NCBI GenBank assembly: GCA_030949705.1
Contig: JAUZSF010000022.1
Location: 179,142-243,141 of the forward strand
Direction of reading: 5' to 3'
Source of the DNA: Robiginitomaculum sp.
Lineage (GTDB): Bacteria; Pseudomonadota; Alphaproteobacteria; Caulobacterales; Maricaulaceae
Length of the DNA stretch: 64,000 nucleotides
The notes under the pieces are model-generated. The model did no database searches, was not told the origin of the DNA, and saw only the letters and a program-made list of their open reading frames with translations. Shown here one piece after another: positions 56,832 through 64,000 of the stretch. The translations under genes were made by a program, and so were the position numbers. The first letter of the stretch is position 1; each line of letters begins with the position of its first letter.

Positions 56832-58313
56832 ATGCCTGTCTTGAACCTAGCTGCGCAAACGTTCAACTGTCTTGGAAAGTTTTTTGTAATCACCTGGATG
56901 GCAGCTCTTACCTCAATGGTAAATACACCGGTTCAGGCCACTCCCCCCCCGGATTTCAAGTTTGGAAGGATGGTTACCCCCCAAGACCATTCGCCCGCTC
57001 GCGGGGTAAGGCCGTTATTGGTCATTCTATTGCAAGCTCGCCCCGGCCAGGGCGTCACCCCTGCCCTCACCCATGATAGCACGTATTACGAACGCCGCCT
57101 GTTTGGCCCGGGTTATCCCAATGTTGCTGATTACTACAAGGCCAACTCTTTCTTCATGACCAGCACAGCGGCACGTGGCGGCCGTGGCATGAGCTGGCGT
57201 AAAGCGGCTATAATCGGCCCGTTCGCGGATACGACGCCTCCCAGCACAAAAAAAAAGACCCTGGTGCCGCCAATAAAGAAAACAGCAACCGGCGTTTCAG
57301 CAGTATCAAAAGGATAGCTGCGGCCCATGAATTTGATTTTGGGCGCTATGATCGCAATCGAGATGGTACCATTAGCACAGCCGAACTGGGCATACTGGTT
57401 ATTGACAATTTTTCCCACATTGGCGGTGTTACCAGCGCCAATCCTGGGTGTATCGATGTCCACCGCCCGGCTGGCGGCATGGTTTCCGTGTGTTCTGCCG
57501 TGTCGTTTACCGGCGAGGATACCAATCTTGCCACGTTTGCCCACGAACTGAGTCATCAATTGGGCACGATTGACCTTTATGGTACGAACTGTCTGAGTAA
57601 AAACCCTCTCTCTCATGTCATGTACAGCAGCGGATGATCTGTTTCTCAGCCTCCTGGACCCATGGCACCGCAGTCGTCTGGGGTGGATAAAGCCACGTAT
57701 ATTCGCCCTGAACCACGCCGGCTCGGCTTATCTGGCGGCCCCTACGAATAATGATGAAGGTGCTTACAATAATGGGCCGATTATTCTTTATGATCCCAGC
57801 CAGGGCACCCGGGAATATTTTATATTGGAATACCGCTCACGACAGCGGGATAGAGCGAATAACCCCTATGGTTACGATGCTGATATTTCTCGCAATGGTA
57901 TTGTAGTCTGGCATATCAAAACCGATAGCGGCGGCAATCTGCTCAGCATTCCAGATCGCATACCCGATCGTCTCAACCACAAGTGCGGAGAAAAGGATGA
58001 CAAGGGCGTGTACCACACCAGCACAGCCATCATAGGAAAACGTTTGCGCAATAATACCATCCAACAACCCACAAGATTGCCCGGCATAGGCCTGAGTTGT
58101 GGCAAGGTGATGTCGGCGGTGGTCATTTCCCCAGGAGGCCAAGGCCGTCCTAACCAGTGGGGAGGCAGTCTGCCCTGGACGCCGCATTCTGGCCCCTTTT
58201 ACCTCAAATGGCTGAACCATGCCAATACCGACTATGGCCAGGATACCGGCATGCGATTTCGGGTTTATGACATGGACAAAAAAGGGGCCAGGGTTCGCTG
58301 GGATCCCCGTTAA
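56832..58313 (+). pseudogene. M6-like zinc metalloprotease, at least two frameshifts
   Basis: Exported protein of about 490 residues if joined. N-terminal frame (56832-57317): signal peptide (cut near PVQA-TPP), then RPLLVILLQARPGQ and YYERRLFGPGYPNVADYYKANS, typical of M6/immune-inhibitor-A-like proteases. Central frame (about 57257-57634): EF-hand-like DFGRYDRNRDGTISTAEL and the zinc motif HELSHQLGTIDLYG at 57542-57583. C-terminal frame (57615-58313): LGWIKPR, ILEYRSRQRDRANNPYGYD, GIVVWHIKTD. Breaks lie in the A9 run 57248-57256 and near 57599-57606. The region 57150-57250 reads poorly and may hide a third. Probably an intact secreted protease with miscalls. Confidence 0.75.
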
Positions 58314-59485
58314 CGTGTTTTCCAGTAGGAAACACACGGGATTTTCTCACGATCACATCGATCCGCATATTTACGGGCGATTTCGGTAATCTCCTGAAGC
58401 AGTCCACTTTGTAGGGTGATTGGGGTAAGACCCAGCCCCAACAGGCTGTCATTCTTGACGTGCAATTCGTTTTCAGCCGCTTCGTTACGCGGATTATCAA
58501 CATTGGCAATTTGCGCGCCAGTCAACTCGCTGATCATCTGTGCCAGATCACGCACCCGATGGGTTTCAGTCATCTGGTTCATAATGTGTACCCGCTCACC
58601 AGCCTGCGGCGGGTTTTCCACGGCGAGCAGAATACACTTCACCGTATCCTGAATATTGATAAAGGCACGAGTTTGCCCGCCAGTACCATGCACTGTCAGT
58701 GGATAATCCACCGCCGCCTGCATCAAAAACCGGTTCAACACGGTGCCATAGTCGCCGTCATAGTCAAAACGGTTGATCAGGCGCTCGTCCAGACGCGTTT
58801 CCTCGGTTTGCGTGCCCCAGACTATGCCCTGGTGCAGATCCGTAACCTTGATACCATCATTCTTGTTATAATAAGCAAATAGCAATTGGTCCTGGGTTTT
58901 GGTCAGGTGATAAATACTGCCCGGATTGGCTGGGTAGAGAATTTCCTGGGTAAGGTTTTCCCCCTCGTCGGTTTCCACCTTGATCTGAAGATAACCTTCG
59001 GGGATTTTCATCCCCGCCGTACCATATCCATAAACCCCCATCGTACCCAGATGGATGATGTGGGTGTCCAATGCATTGGCCTCGACAATGGCGGCCAGTA
59101 TATTGTTAGTAGCGTTCAGGTTGTTATCAACTGTATAGCGTTTGTGATACGAGGATTTCATCGAATAAGGCGCAGCACGCTGTTCCGCAAAATGGATGAC
59201 CGTATCGGGTTTAAATTCGCTAAACAGAGATAAAAGCCGGTGATAATGCTTGGCGATATTGAAATTATAGAATGGAATTTTGTGACCACTGACCTCTTCC
59301 CACGCCGCCAGGCGAACGCCCATATGAGAAATTGGCGTCAGGGAACCAACTTCCAGTTCATTATCTATATTTCGCCGCGACAGATTGTCGACAATGACCA
59401 CCTCATGGCCCATTTTGGAAAGATGCAGCGCCGTTGGCCAGCCACAAAATCCATCGCCGCCCAATACACAAATCCGCTTACCCAT
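58310..59485 (-). CDS. sqdB: UDP-sulfoquinovose synthase
   Basis: 391-residue extended SDR that makes UDP-sulfoquinovose from UDP-glucose and sulfite, the head-group donor of the sulfolipid SQDG. Family-specific segments are present: VLGGDGFCGWPTALHLS, VDNLSRRNIDNELEVGSLTPI, VIHFAEQRAAPYSM, YxxxK in SIYHLTKTQDQ, ETRLDERLINRFDYDGDYGTVLNRF and TVHGTGGQTRAFINIQDT. These separate it from ordinary nucleotide-sugar epimerases. The start at 59485 follows AAGGGGACAGAG. A terminator separates it from lbpA upstream, so it is probably on its own transcript. No sqdX/sqdC-type glycosyltransferase is seen here. Confidence 0.95.
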   Translation of the reverse strand: MGKRICVLGGDGFCGWPTALHLSKMGHEVVIVDNLSRRNIDNELEVGSLTPISHMGVRLAAWEEVSGHKIPFYNFNIAKHYHRLLSLFSEFKPDTVIHFAEQRAAPYSMKSSYHKRYTVDNNLNATNNILAAIVEANALDTHIIHLGTMGVYGYGTAGMKIPEGYLQIKVETDEGENLTQEILYPANPGSIYHLTKTQDQLLFAYYNKNDGIKVTDLHQGIVWGTQTEETRLDERLINRFDYDGDYGTVLNRFLMQAAVDYPLTVHGTGGQTRAFINIQDTVKCILLAVENPPQAGERVHIMNQMTETHRVRDLAQMISELTGAQIANVDNPRNEAAENELHVKNDSLLGLGLTPITLQSGLLQEITEIARKYADRCDREKIPCVSYWKTR

Positions 59486-59557
59486 CTCTGTCCCCTTAGA
59501 CTCGATCAATCGATTCAATAGATATAATTTCGGTGTTTGGCAAAGGTGTGACACCAT

Positions 59558-59590
59558 AAAAAAAGCGCAGAGCAAAACCCCGCGCTTTTT
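59558..59590 (-). terminator. terminator between lbpA and sqdB
   Basis: AAAAGCGC / GCGCTTTT hairpin; read on the minus strand it ends in TTTTTTT. It is symmetrical enough to work both ways. It lies 22 bases after the lbpA stop and closes the sHdr transcript. Confidence 0.82.
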
Positions 59591-59611
59591 CGGTCATGAA
59601 GGATTGAGAGA

Positions 59612-60049
59612 CTATTCGCAACCGGCAAAACCGTCGGCTTCCATTTTAGCTTCATAGGGCGCAGCCACATCGGTACCGGCAACGTAATTGCCTTTAATAT
59701 CATCCCAGTCTTCGGCCTGAATTTCGACCATCCAGTTTGCATAGGGGTCTTCATTTGCCAGACTGGGATTGGCAACCAGAGCCTCATTAGAGGCAACCAC
59801 CTCACCGCCCGCAAGGGATTTGGCCGGGCCAACCCATTTACCTGATTCTACAGTTGCACAAGAACGACCAGCCTTGACCTTGCGGCCAACTTTTTTAGGG
59901 GTAAAGGCAACCAGCTGCCCCGCCATAGCCGTGGCGACCGAGGTCATGCCCAGCCTGATTTTACCGCCGCCTTCTTCTTTTACCCAAATGTGGTTTTCCA
60001 CATCATAAAGAAGGTCTTCGGGGAAATGGCAACCGCGAACGTCTGGCAT
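59612..60049 (-). CDS. lbpA: lipoate-binding protein of the sHdr system
   Basis: 145-residue GcvH-like protein. The lipoyl-lysine loop reads CATVESGKWVGPAKSLAGGE; ES.KWVGP is the signature of the sulfur-oxidation LbpA proteins and differs from ordinary glycine-cleavage H proteins. N-terminal LLYDVENHIWVKEEGGGKIRLGMT matches the GcvH fold. By family knowledge it carries sulfur intermediates for the sHdr complex on lipoate. No glycine-cleavage genes are nearby, and the sHdr subunit genes are directly upstream. AAGGATTC precedes the start. Confidence 0.93.
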   Translation of the reverse strand: MPDVRGCHFPEDLLYDVENHIWVKEEGGGKIRLGMTSVATAMAGQLVAFTPKKVGRKVKAGRSCATVESGKWVGPAKSLAGGEVVASNEALVANPSLANEDPYANWMVEIQAEDWDDIKGNYVAGTDVAAPYEAKMEADGFAGCE

Positions 60050-60074
60050 GATAAGAATCCTTTTGTCTTACTCT

Positions 60075-60491
60075 CTATACGGAATTTAACCGGATCGGTT
60101 TGGAAGAGCAACAAAACTCTCCAAGGCCTGCCACTTCCATTTTACCACTGACAAACAGATAAAGATGGTTGGCCACCAGGCGCATCATGGCAAGACGATT
60201 GGGTGTGTCTTCATGATCCGGATCCAGCACAATCAAATTATAATGGTAAACCAGTTCACGTGCGGTTTCACGACAGGCATTAAAGCTGGGATCGCCCTTC
60301 GCCCCCTGTCTGTGCAGGGCCAGAATCCGAAATCCCTCTTTCAACTCATCCGTGGGTATCTTGTCGTGGGCACTCAGCCAGTGCTCTAATATTTCTTCAC
60401 CAGAATGCAGCAAAAAGAGAGCTGCCGCCGCCGGATCCCCTTCGGGCAAGGGGGCATCCAGAGCTTTGCCTATGTCGGCAACGCTTCTCAT
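60075..60491 (-). CDS. uncharacterised protein of the sHdr cluster
   Basis: 138 residues, soluble, mostly helical; I do not recognise the family. Features: FLLHSGEEILEHWLSAHDKIPTDELKEGFRILALHRQG, YHYNLIVLDPDHEDTPNRLAMMRLVANHLYLFVSG, and a C-terminal adjacent cysteine pair (GEFCCSSKPI). It overlaps the hdrB-like start region by 4 bases and precedes lbpA by 25 bases, so it belongs to the same operon. A role as an accessory or sulfur-handling protein is a guess. Confidence 0.8.
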   Translation of the reverse strand: MRSVADIGKALDAPLPEGDPAAAALFLLHSGEEILEHWLSAHDKIPTDELKEGFRILALHRQGAKGDPSFNACRETARELVYHYNLIVLDPDHEDTPNRLAMMRLVANHLYLFVSGKMEVAGLGEFCCSSKPIRLNSV

Positions 60492-61423
60492 GCGATTTTC
60501 ATTTCCTTCAACATGGGAATGGCATTGGAAACATTTTCATGAATGCCGACTTTGCGCGGGCTAAGGCCCATGGCCAGACCAAGCAATTGTGTAAAATAAA
60601 TGATCTTCACATTGGTTTGCGCTGACATGCGTTTGAGAGCGCGAATCTGGTGCATTTCCAGACCTGAATGACAGGTCGGGCATTCGGTGGCAATAACATC
60701 GGCCCCGGCGGCTTCGGCAGCCTGCAGGATATTCAGCACCAATTTGGTAGAGGTGTCACTGTCGGACAAGGTATGCGCGCCACCGCAACAGGCGGTTTTT
60801 AGCGGAAACTCCACATTTACGGCGCCTGCAATTTCCAGCAAATCATCCATATAATGAGGCTTTGACGTGCTCTCGCTGTCGCCCCCCTGATCTTTTTCGG
60901 GGAAAATATGGCGTGGACGTGTGTACATACAGCCGTAATAGTTGGCAACTTTCAATCCCTTAAGGCCACCTTTGATTTTGGCTTTCAGCTCTTCTTCGCC
61001 ATAACCAAACTTGATCCAGTCCAGCGCATGGATGGTTTCCACCTGTCCGGCTTCATAGGCGGGGTGGTCGGCCTTGGCAGAAATTTTCTCCACAACCTCG
61101 CGAGATTTTTCCTTATGAGCGATGTCATATTCCGCTTTTTTGAGATTGTGATAACAGCCATTACAGGGTGCCATCACCACATCCTGTCCCATATTATTAT
61201 GGGCCAGAGACATCACCCGCGAGGACAGGTAAGTCTGGATTTCCGGGTCAACATTCTTGACCTCCATCGCCCCACAGCAATTCCAGTTTTCGATATCAAC
61301 CAGTTCCAGGTCCAGTTTTTTGGCAATGGCCCGGGTAGAGGTATTATAGGGCTGTGCCGTGCCTTCCAGCGCACAGCCGTGGTAATAGGCAACTTTTTTG
61401 TATTTTTCTTTGCGGTCGGACAT
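60488..61423 (-). CDS. sHdrB-like heterodisulfide reductase subunit
   Basis: 311 residues with both CCG domains complete. First: YHGCALEG, ENWNCCGA and PCNGCYHN. Second: YYGCMYTRP, TACCGGAHTL and CPTCHSGL. These cysteines bind the noncubane [4Fe-4S] clusters of HdrB-type proteins, where the disulfide or sulfane substrate reacts. The order A-hyp-C-B-(unknown)-lbpA matches the second half of sHdr clusters, making this the B2-type subunit. AAAGGATCG precedes the start. Cytoplasmic. Confidence 0.93.
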   Translation of the reverse strand: MSDRKEKYKKVAYYHGCALEGTAQPYNTSTRAIAKKLDLELVDIENWNCCGAMEVKNVDPEIQTYLSSRVMSLAHNNMGQDVVMAPCNGCYHNLKKAEYDIAHKEKSREVVEKISAKADHPAYEAGQVETIHALDWIKFGYGEEELKAKIKGGLKGLKVANYYGCMYTRPRHIFPEKDQGGDSESTSKPHYMDDLLEIAGAVNVEFPLKTACCGGAHTLSDSDTSTKLVLNILQAAEAAGADVIATECPTCHSGLEMHQIRALKRMSAQTNVKIIYFTQLLGLAMGLSPRKVGIHENVSNAIPMLKEMKIA

Positions 61424-61434
61424 TGGTCGATCCT

Positions 61435-62175
61435 TTATTTAATGGGGTCCAGGCCAAGGGCGGCGCGTTCAGCAGCCTTCTCCTCGGCAATATGTTCTTC
61501 GATAGCAGCCCGGGCTTTGCCCCAGCCTTTGGTTTTGGGTTGGAAAATGGTCGCCCAGCCCATCCCAAAGAGAAATTTGATCGGCAAATTGGTGATCATT
61601 TTTTTGACCATTTCAATCAGCCAGTCTTGAACCAGCGGTTGCTTGGAATTCAACAGGAAGTTCTTCAAAATCCGGCCATCCTCAATCTTGCCGGTCTGCA
61701 CCACCTGGCGAGTGAATTCTGCATCGAAAATCGTAGAAGGCGTCGTTTCCGTATGCCCCTTCATTTCCAGCCAATGCGCGGTAGCCTTCATGACCCCTTC
61801 GGGCACTACATCGCGCGGACAGGCATAGGTGCATTTGTTGCAGGAAACGCATTGCCAGATAATTTCCTTATCCCGCAACAACTCGGATTCCATACCCATA
61901 CGGATCAGGTAAATCCAGTACCGTGGGTTAAAGTCGGGATTGATGGCATTGACCGTGCACGAATTGGTGCACGAGCCACATTGCCAGCATCGGTGGATAT
62001 ATTCACCGCCGGGCAAGGCCGCAATTTCTTCCTGTAACTGTTCGTTATAATCGGTGACCACCCGGGTTTCGATAAACGTGCTCCAATGGCCGGAAACATC
62101 CACCCCATCGATAACCAGATTATCGTGGGTTTTGATGTTTTCCGGGCGGATCAGGTGTTTTTCATGAATGGCCAT
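61435..62175 (-). CDS. sHdrC-like iron-sulfur subunit
   Basis: 246 residues. Two ferredoxin-type motifs, CWQCGSCTNSC and CVSCNKCTYACP, each bind a [4Fe-4S] cluster and relay electrons between the A and B subunits. The C-terminal half (NLPIKFLFGMGWATIFQPKTKG) and helical tail are typical of HdrC-like proteins. It lies between the hdrB-like gene (11-base gap) and the unknown 292-residue gene, in the same operon. C2-type by position. Confidence 0.93.
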   Translation of the reverse strand: MAIHEKHLIRPENIKTHDNLVIDGVDVSGHWSTFIETRVVTDYNEQLQEEIAALPGGEYIHRCWQCGSCTNSCTVNAINPDFNPRYWIYLIRMGMESELLRDKEIIWQCVSCNKCTYACPRDVVPEGVMKATAHWLEMKGHTETTPSTIFDAEFTRQVVQTGKIEDGRILKNFLLNSKQPLVQDWLIEMVKKMITNLPIKFLFGMGWATIFQPKTKGWGKARAAIEEHIAEEKAAERAALGLDPIK

Positions 62176-62183
62176 AGGTTCAC

Positions 62184-63062
62184 TCAGTTTTGTTCAAGAA
62201 GGTTGGCGTCTTCCAGCACGAAAGCCGTGCCATCAATCGATTTCAGCCGGGTTTTATTGGTTTTGGGCTTGATCCCGTCCAGCCCCAAAAGCCGGCGGGT
62301 GTATTCCATGGGGTCTTGCGGCGAGGCAAAGTCAGTACGTAAATACGAGCCGCCCTGGGCACAGATATAATCGGCATAAATTTGCGCGCATAAAAGGTCG
62401 ATATAGTTCAGCACATCGCGGAAAATACCGTTTTCAGTCAGATACTGGCTGAGTTCTTCACGAAGCGTAATAAAAGTCAGATAGGTGTCGGGAACCTCCA
62501 GGGTCATATGATCGATCTGATCATCAAACCACACTTCACGCAAAAATCCGGTATTGGCGTTAACGTCCCACATCCAGCGGGTCATCAGCGGATAACGTTC
62601 CGGGTCCACATTATGCAGAATTTCTGCCGCCAGATCGCGCACCCAGCGGTGTTTTTTGTCCACGGGAAAGGCCAGACAAAACGCATTGATGCGCGCATCA
62701 GCCGTCGAGGTGTCCTCGCGCCCCTCCAGTAATTCGCCGACCGCAGTTCTTAAGGCCGTAAATTTATCCACCTCCAGATAGGGGGCCACACGACGTCGAA
62801 CTGTCGACATGAACACACACAGGCCACTAAACGTCTCGGCACTCATGGTTTCATGGGCGTTATCCAGCAAGGCTTCTTTAAAAAGCGTGCTTTTCAGTTT
62901 CAGGGCTTCGATATAACGCTCTATTCCCCCCATGGGTTCACACCCGGCAATGGCCTGTTGCAAGGCTTGCTGTAAAATGGGTCCAGACAAGTGTAATTCT
63001 GGGCGTGCTTCACCCACCGCCAAAGCGGCCTCCTTTTTTGATTTGTTCAAAAAGGATAACAC
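62184..63062 (-). CDS. conserved hypothetical protein of sHdr clusters
   Basis: 292 residues, soluble, helical; corresponds by position and size to the 'hyp' protein between A and C2 in known sHdr clusters. Features: basic N-terminus (MLSFLNKSKKEAAL), GGIERYIEALKLKSTLF, an acidic/aromatic stretch TRWMWDVNANTGFLREVWFDDQIDHMTLEVPD, and DPMEYTRRLLGLDGIKPKTNKTRLKSIDG. No cofactor motif is visible. Gaps of 6 and 8 bases to its neighbours place it firmly in the operon. Confidence 0.88.
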   Translation of the reverse strand: MLSFLNKSKKEAALAVGEARPELHLSGPILQQALQQAIAGCEPMGGIERYIEALKLKSTLFKEALLDNAHETMSAETFSGLCVFMSTVRRRVAPYLEVDKFTALRTAVGELLEGREDTSTADARINAFCLAFPVDKKHRWVRDLAAEILHNVDPERYPLMTRWMWDVNANTGFLREVWFDDQIDHMTLEVPDTYLTFITLREELSQYLTENGIFRDVLNYIDLLCAQIYADYICAQGGSYLRTDFASPQDPMEYTRRLLGLDGIKPKTNKTRLKSIDGTAFVLEDANLLEQN

Positions 63063-63068
63063 CAGACC

Positions 63069-64000
63069 TTACTCCGCCGCGGCCATCTGGCCATTGGCAA
63101 TCGCCAGCGCGCTAAACGCAGCGGCCTGCCCCTGGGCAATGGAATCATCAATGGTTTCCGGCCCTGTGGCCGAACCGGCGACAAACACGCCCTCGCGCGA
63201 GCTGGCCCCCATCCCCCCATAAGAGGAAGCACGGTCAATAAAGCCGTTGGGTTCCAGATTGACGTCAAAAATCGATGACAGCAGCATGTTGTCCACATTG
63301 GGGTCCATGCCAATGGCGTGCACCACCAGATCAAAAGGAATGGTGATCGGGCGTTTGACCAGTGTATCTTCGCCTTTGACAATCACCTTGTCGCCATCAG
63401 AGGTCACCTCGGCAATACGCGCCTTGATGTATTTGACTTTGAACTCTTCCTGGCTTTTCCAGTAATATTTGGTTTCCAGAAGACCAAAGGTACGGATATC
63501 CATGTAGTAGATATAGACGTGGCAGTCCGGCAGCTCTTCACGAATTTCCATCGCCAGATTGGCCGACACCGAACAACAGATTTTCGAGCACCATTCACGG
63601 CCAATTTGCCGGTCGCGGGACCCCACGCACAGCAAAATGGCCACCCGTTTTGGTTTTTCACCATTGGAAGGACGACGCACGCCCTGGCCCGATGAAATCA
63701 TCTGTTCCACCTGTGTGGTGGTCACCACATCTGGATAGGTGCCAAAGCCCCACTCAGGCTTGTTGATACTGTCAAAATGGGTAAAGCCGGTGCACAGCAC
63801 CGCGGCCGCAACCCTATTGCCCTTGCCTTCGGAATATTTCACCGAAAAATTGCCGGGTTGGCCGGAAAATTCTTTGACGGTGGTGCCGGTTTTTACCGTG
63901 ATCAGCTTGTTGCCGGTCACCCGGTCAACCATGCCGCCAATGGCATCCTTGGCCCACTCCCCCGAAGGCACCAGCTTGGCATAGCCAGAATGAATTGGCG
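63069..64000 (-). CDS. sHdrA-like flavoprotein subunit (partial, 5' end beyond window)
   Basis: C-terminal 310 residues of an HdrA-type FAD-dependent subunit. Visible: CVGSRDRQIGREWCSKICC (HdrA cysteine segment), HVYIYYMDIRTFG, LVVHAIGMDPNVDNM and the FAD-contacting EGVFVAGSATGPETIDDSIAQGQAAA. An apparent GTG near 63971 is not the start, because the frame stays open to the window edge (PIHSGYAKLVPSGEWAKD). FAD and NAD(H)-linked electron transfer is expected. C1 and B1 subunit genes, if present, lie beyond 64000. Confidence 0.92.
   Translation of the reverse strand, partial: PIHSGYAKLVPSGEWAKDAIGGMVDRVTGNKLITVKTGTTVKEFSGQPGNFSVKYSEGKGNRVAAAVLCTGFTHFDSINKPEWGFGTYPDVVTTTQVEQMISSGQGVRRPSNGEKPKRVAILLCVGSRDRQIGREWCSKICCSVSANLAMEIREELPDCHVYIYYMDIRTFGLLETKYYWKSQEEFKVKYIKARIAEVTSDGDKVIVKGEDTLVKRPITIPFDLVVHAIGMDPNVDNMLLSSIFDVNLEPNGFIDRASSYGGMGASSREGVFVAGSATGPETIDDSIAQGQAAAFSALAIANGQMAAAE

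Noticed and set aside
58310..59485. Generic UDP-glucose epimerase or dehydratase
   Set aside because: GGDGFCGW, NRFDYDGDYGTVLNRF and HFAEQRAAPYSM are specific to UDP-sulfoquinovose synthases.
59612..60049. Glycine-cleavage H protein
   Set aside because: The lipoyl loop ES.KWVGP and the sHdr neighbours fit LbpA; no gcvT or gcvP genes nearby.

Overview
The window looks like one contiguous stretch of an alphaproteobacterial chromosome. The reasons are a Rrf2/IscR regulator followed by cysteine desulfurase and SufB, biotin-dependent propionyl-CoA carboxylase genes, several TonB-dependent receptors of the hyphomonad/sphingomonad style, a UrcA-like protein, a bactofilin, and dispersed palindromic repeats of the kind scattered through alphaproteobacterial genomes. 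Order and genus cannot be fixed from the sequence alone. About 46 protein genes, one tRNA-Lys(UUU) and one IS630-family element are supported. There is no rRNA, CRISPR array or prophage.

Layout. 1-3.9 kb: Fe-S assembly genes on the minus strand (rrf2, cysteine desulfurase, sufB, then a cupin gene), with an IscR-type operator upstream. 4-12.4 kb: alpha/beta hydrolase, an IS630 copy with identifiable ends, anmK, tyrS, a large AsmA/YhdP-type protein and bcp. 12.4-15.1 kb: ferritin-like DUF455 gene, then the M23 peptidase/bactofilin pair and a strong terminator. 15.1-25.7 kb: pccA and pccB (both frameshifted), GH5 hydrolase, DUF302 lipoprotein, K+ channel, two amidases, a universal stress protein, and a 0.7-kb intergenic block made of three families of inverted repeats. 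25.7-35.7 kb: 2OG-Fe(II) oxygenase, two small two-cysteine envelope proteins, tgt, an MFS transporter, tRNA-Lys, a CadC-like TPR regulator, a UrcA-like protein, a membrane protein and an alkylsulfatase. 35.8-38.2 kb: mgtE and a Kelch protein.

38.3-45.8 kb appears to be a hydroxybutyrate locus: a GntP-family permease, a 3-hydroxybutyrate-oligomer hydrolase and a symporter-type (CrbS-like) hybrid histidine kinase form one operon, facing a LuxR-type response regulator. A TonB receptor lies next to it. A second receptor with its FecR partner follows, but no ECF sigma gene is visible.

The two most interesting regions are at the right. At 52.4-56.7 kb an operon couples a 'thermostable hemolysin'-family (acyltransferase-like) protein, an AMP-forming acid ligase, a heme-oxygenase-like diiron oxidase, a short-chain dehydrogenase and a TPR protein. 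This is a compact small-molecule pathway of unknown product. At 58.3-64.0 kb lies most of an sHdr-LbpA sulfur-oxidation system (lipoate-binding protein, HdrB-, HdrC- and HdrA-like subunits and two uncharacterised companions), running off the right edge, with a UDP-sulfoquinovose synthase gene next to it. Sulfite, thought to be the sHdr product, is also the substrate of that synthase, so the neighbourhood suggests a possible metabolic link.

Data quality. At least ten frameshifts in otherwise well-conserved genes lie in or very near homopolymer runs. They look like base-calling indels rather than decay. Genes called pseudogene here should be read as probably intact in the organism.
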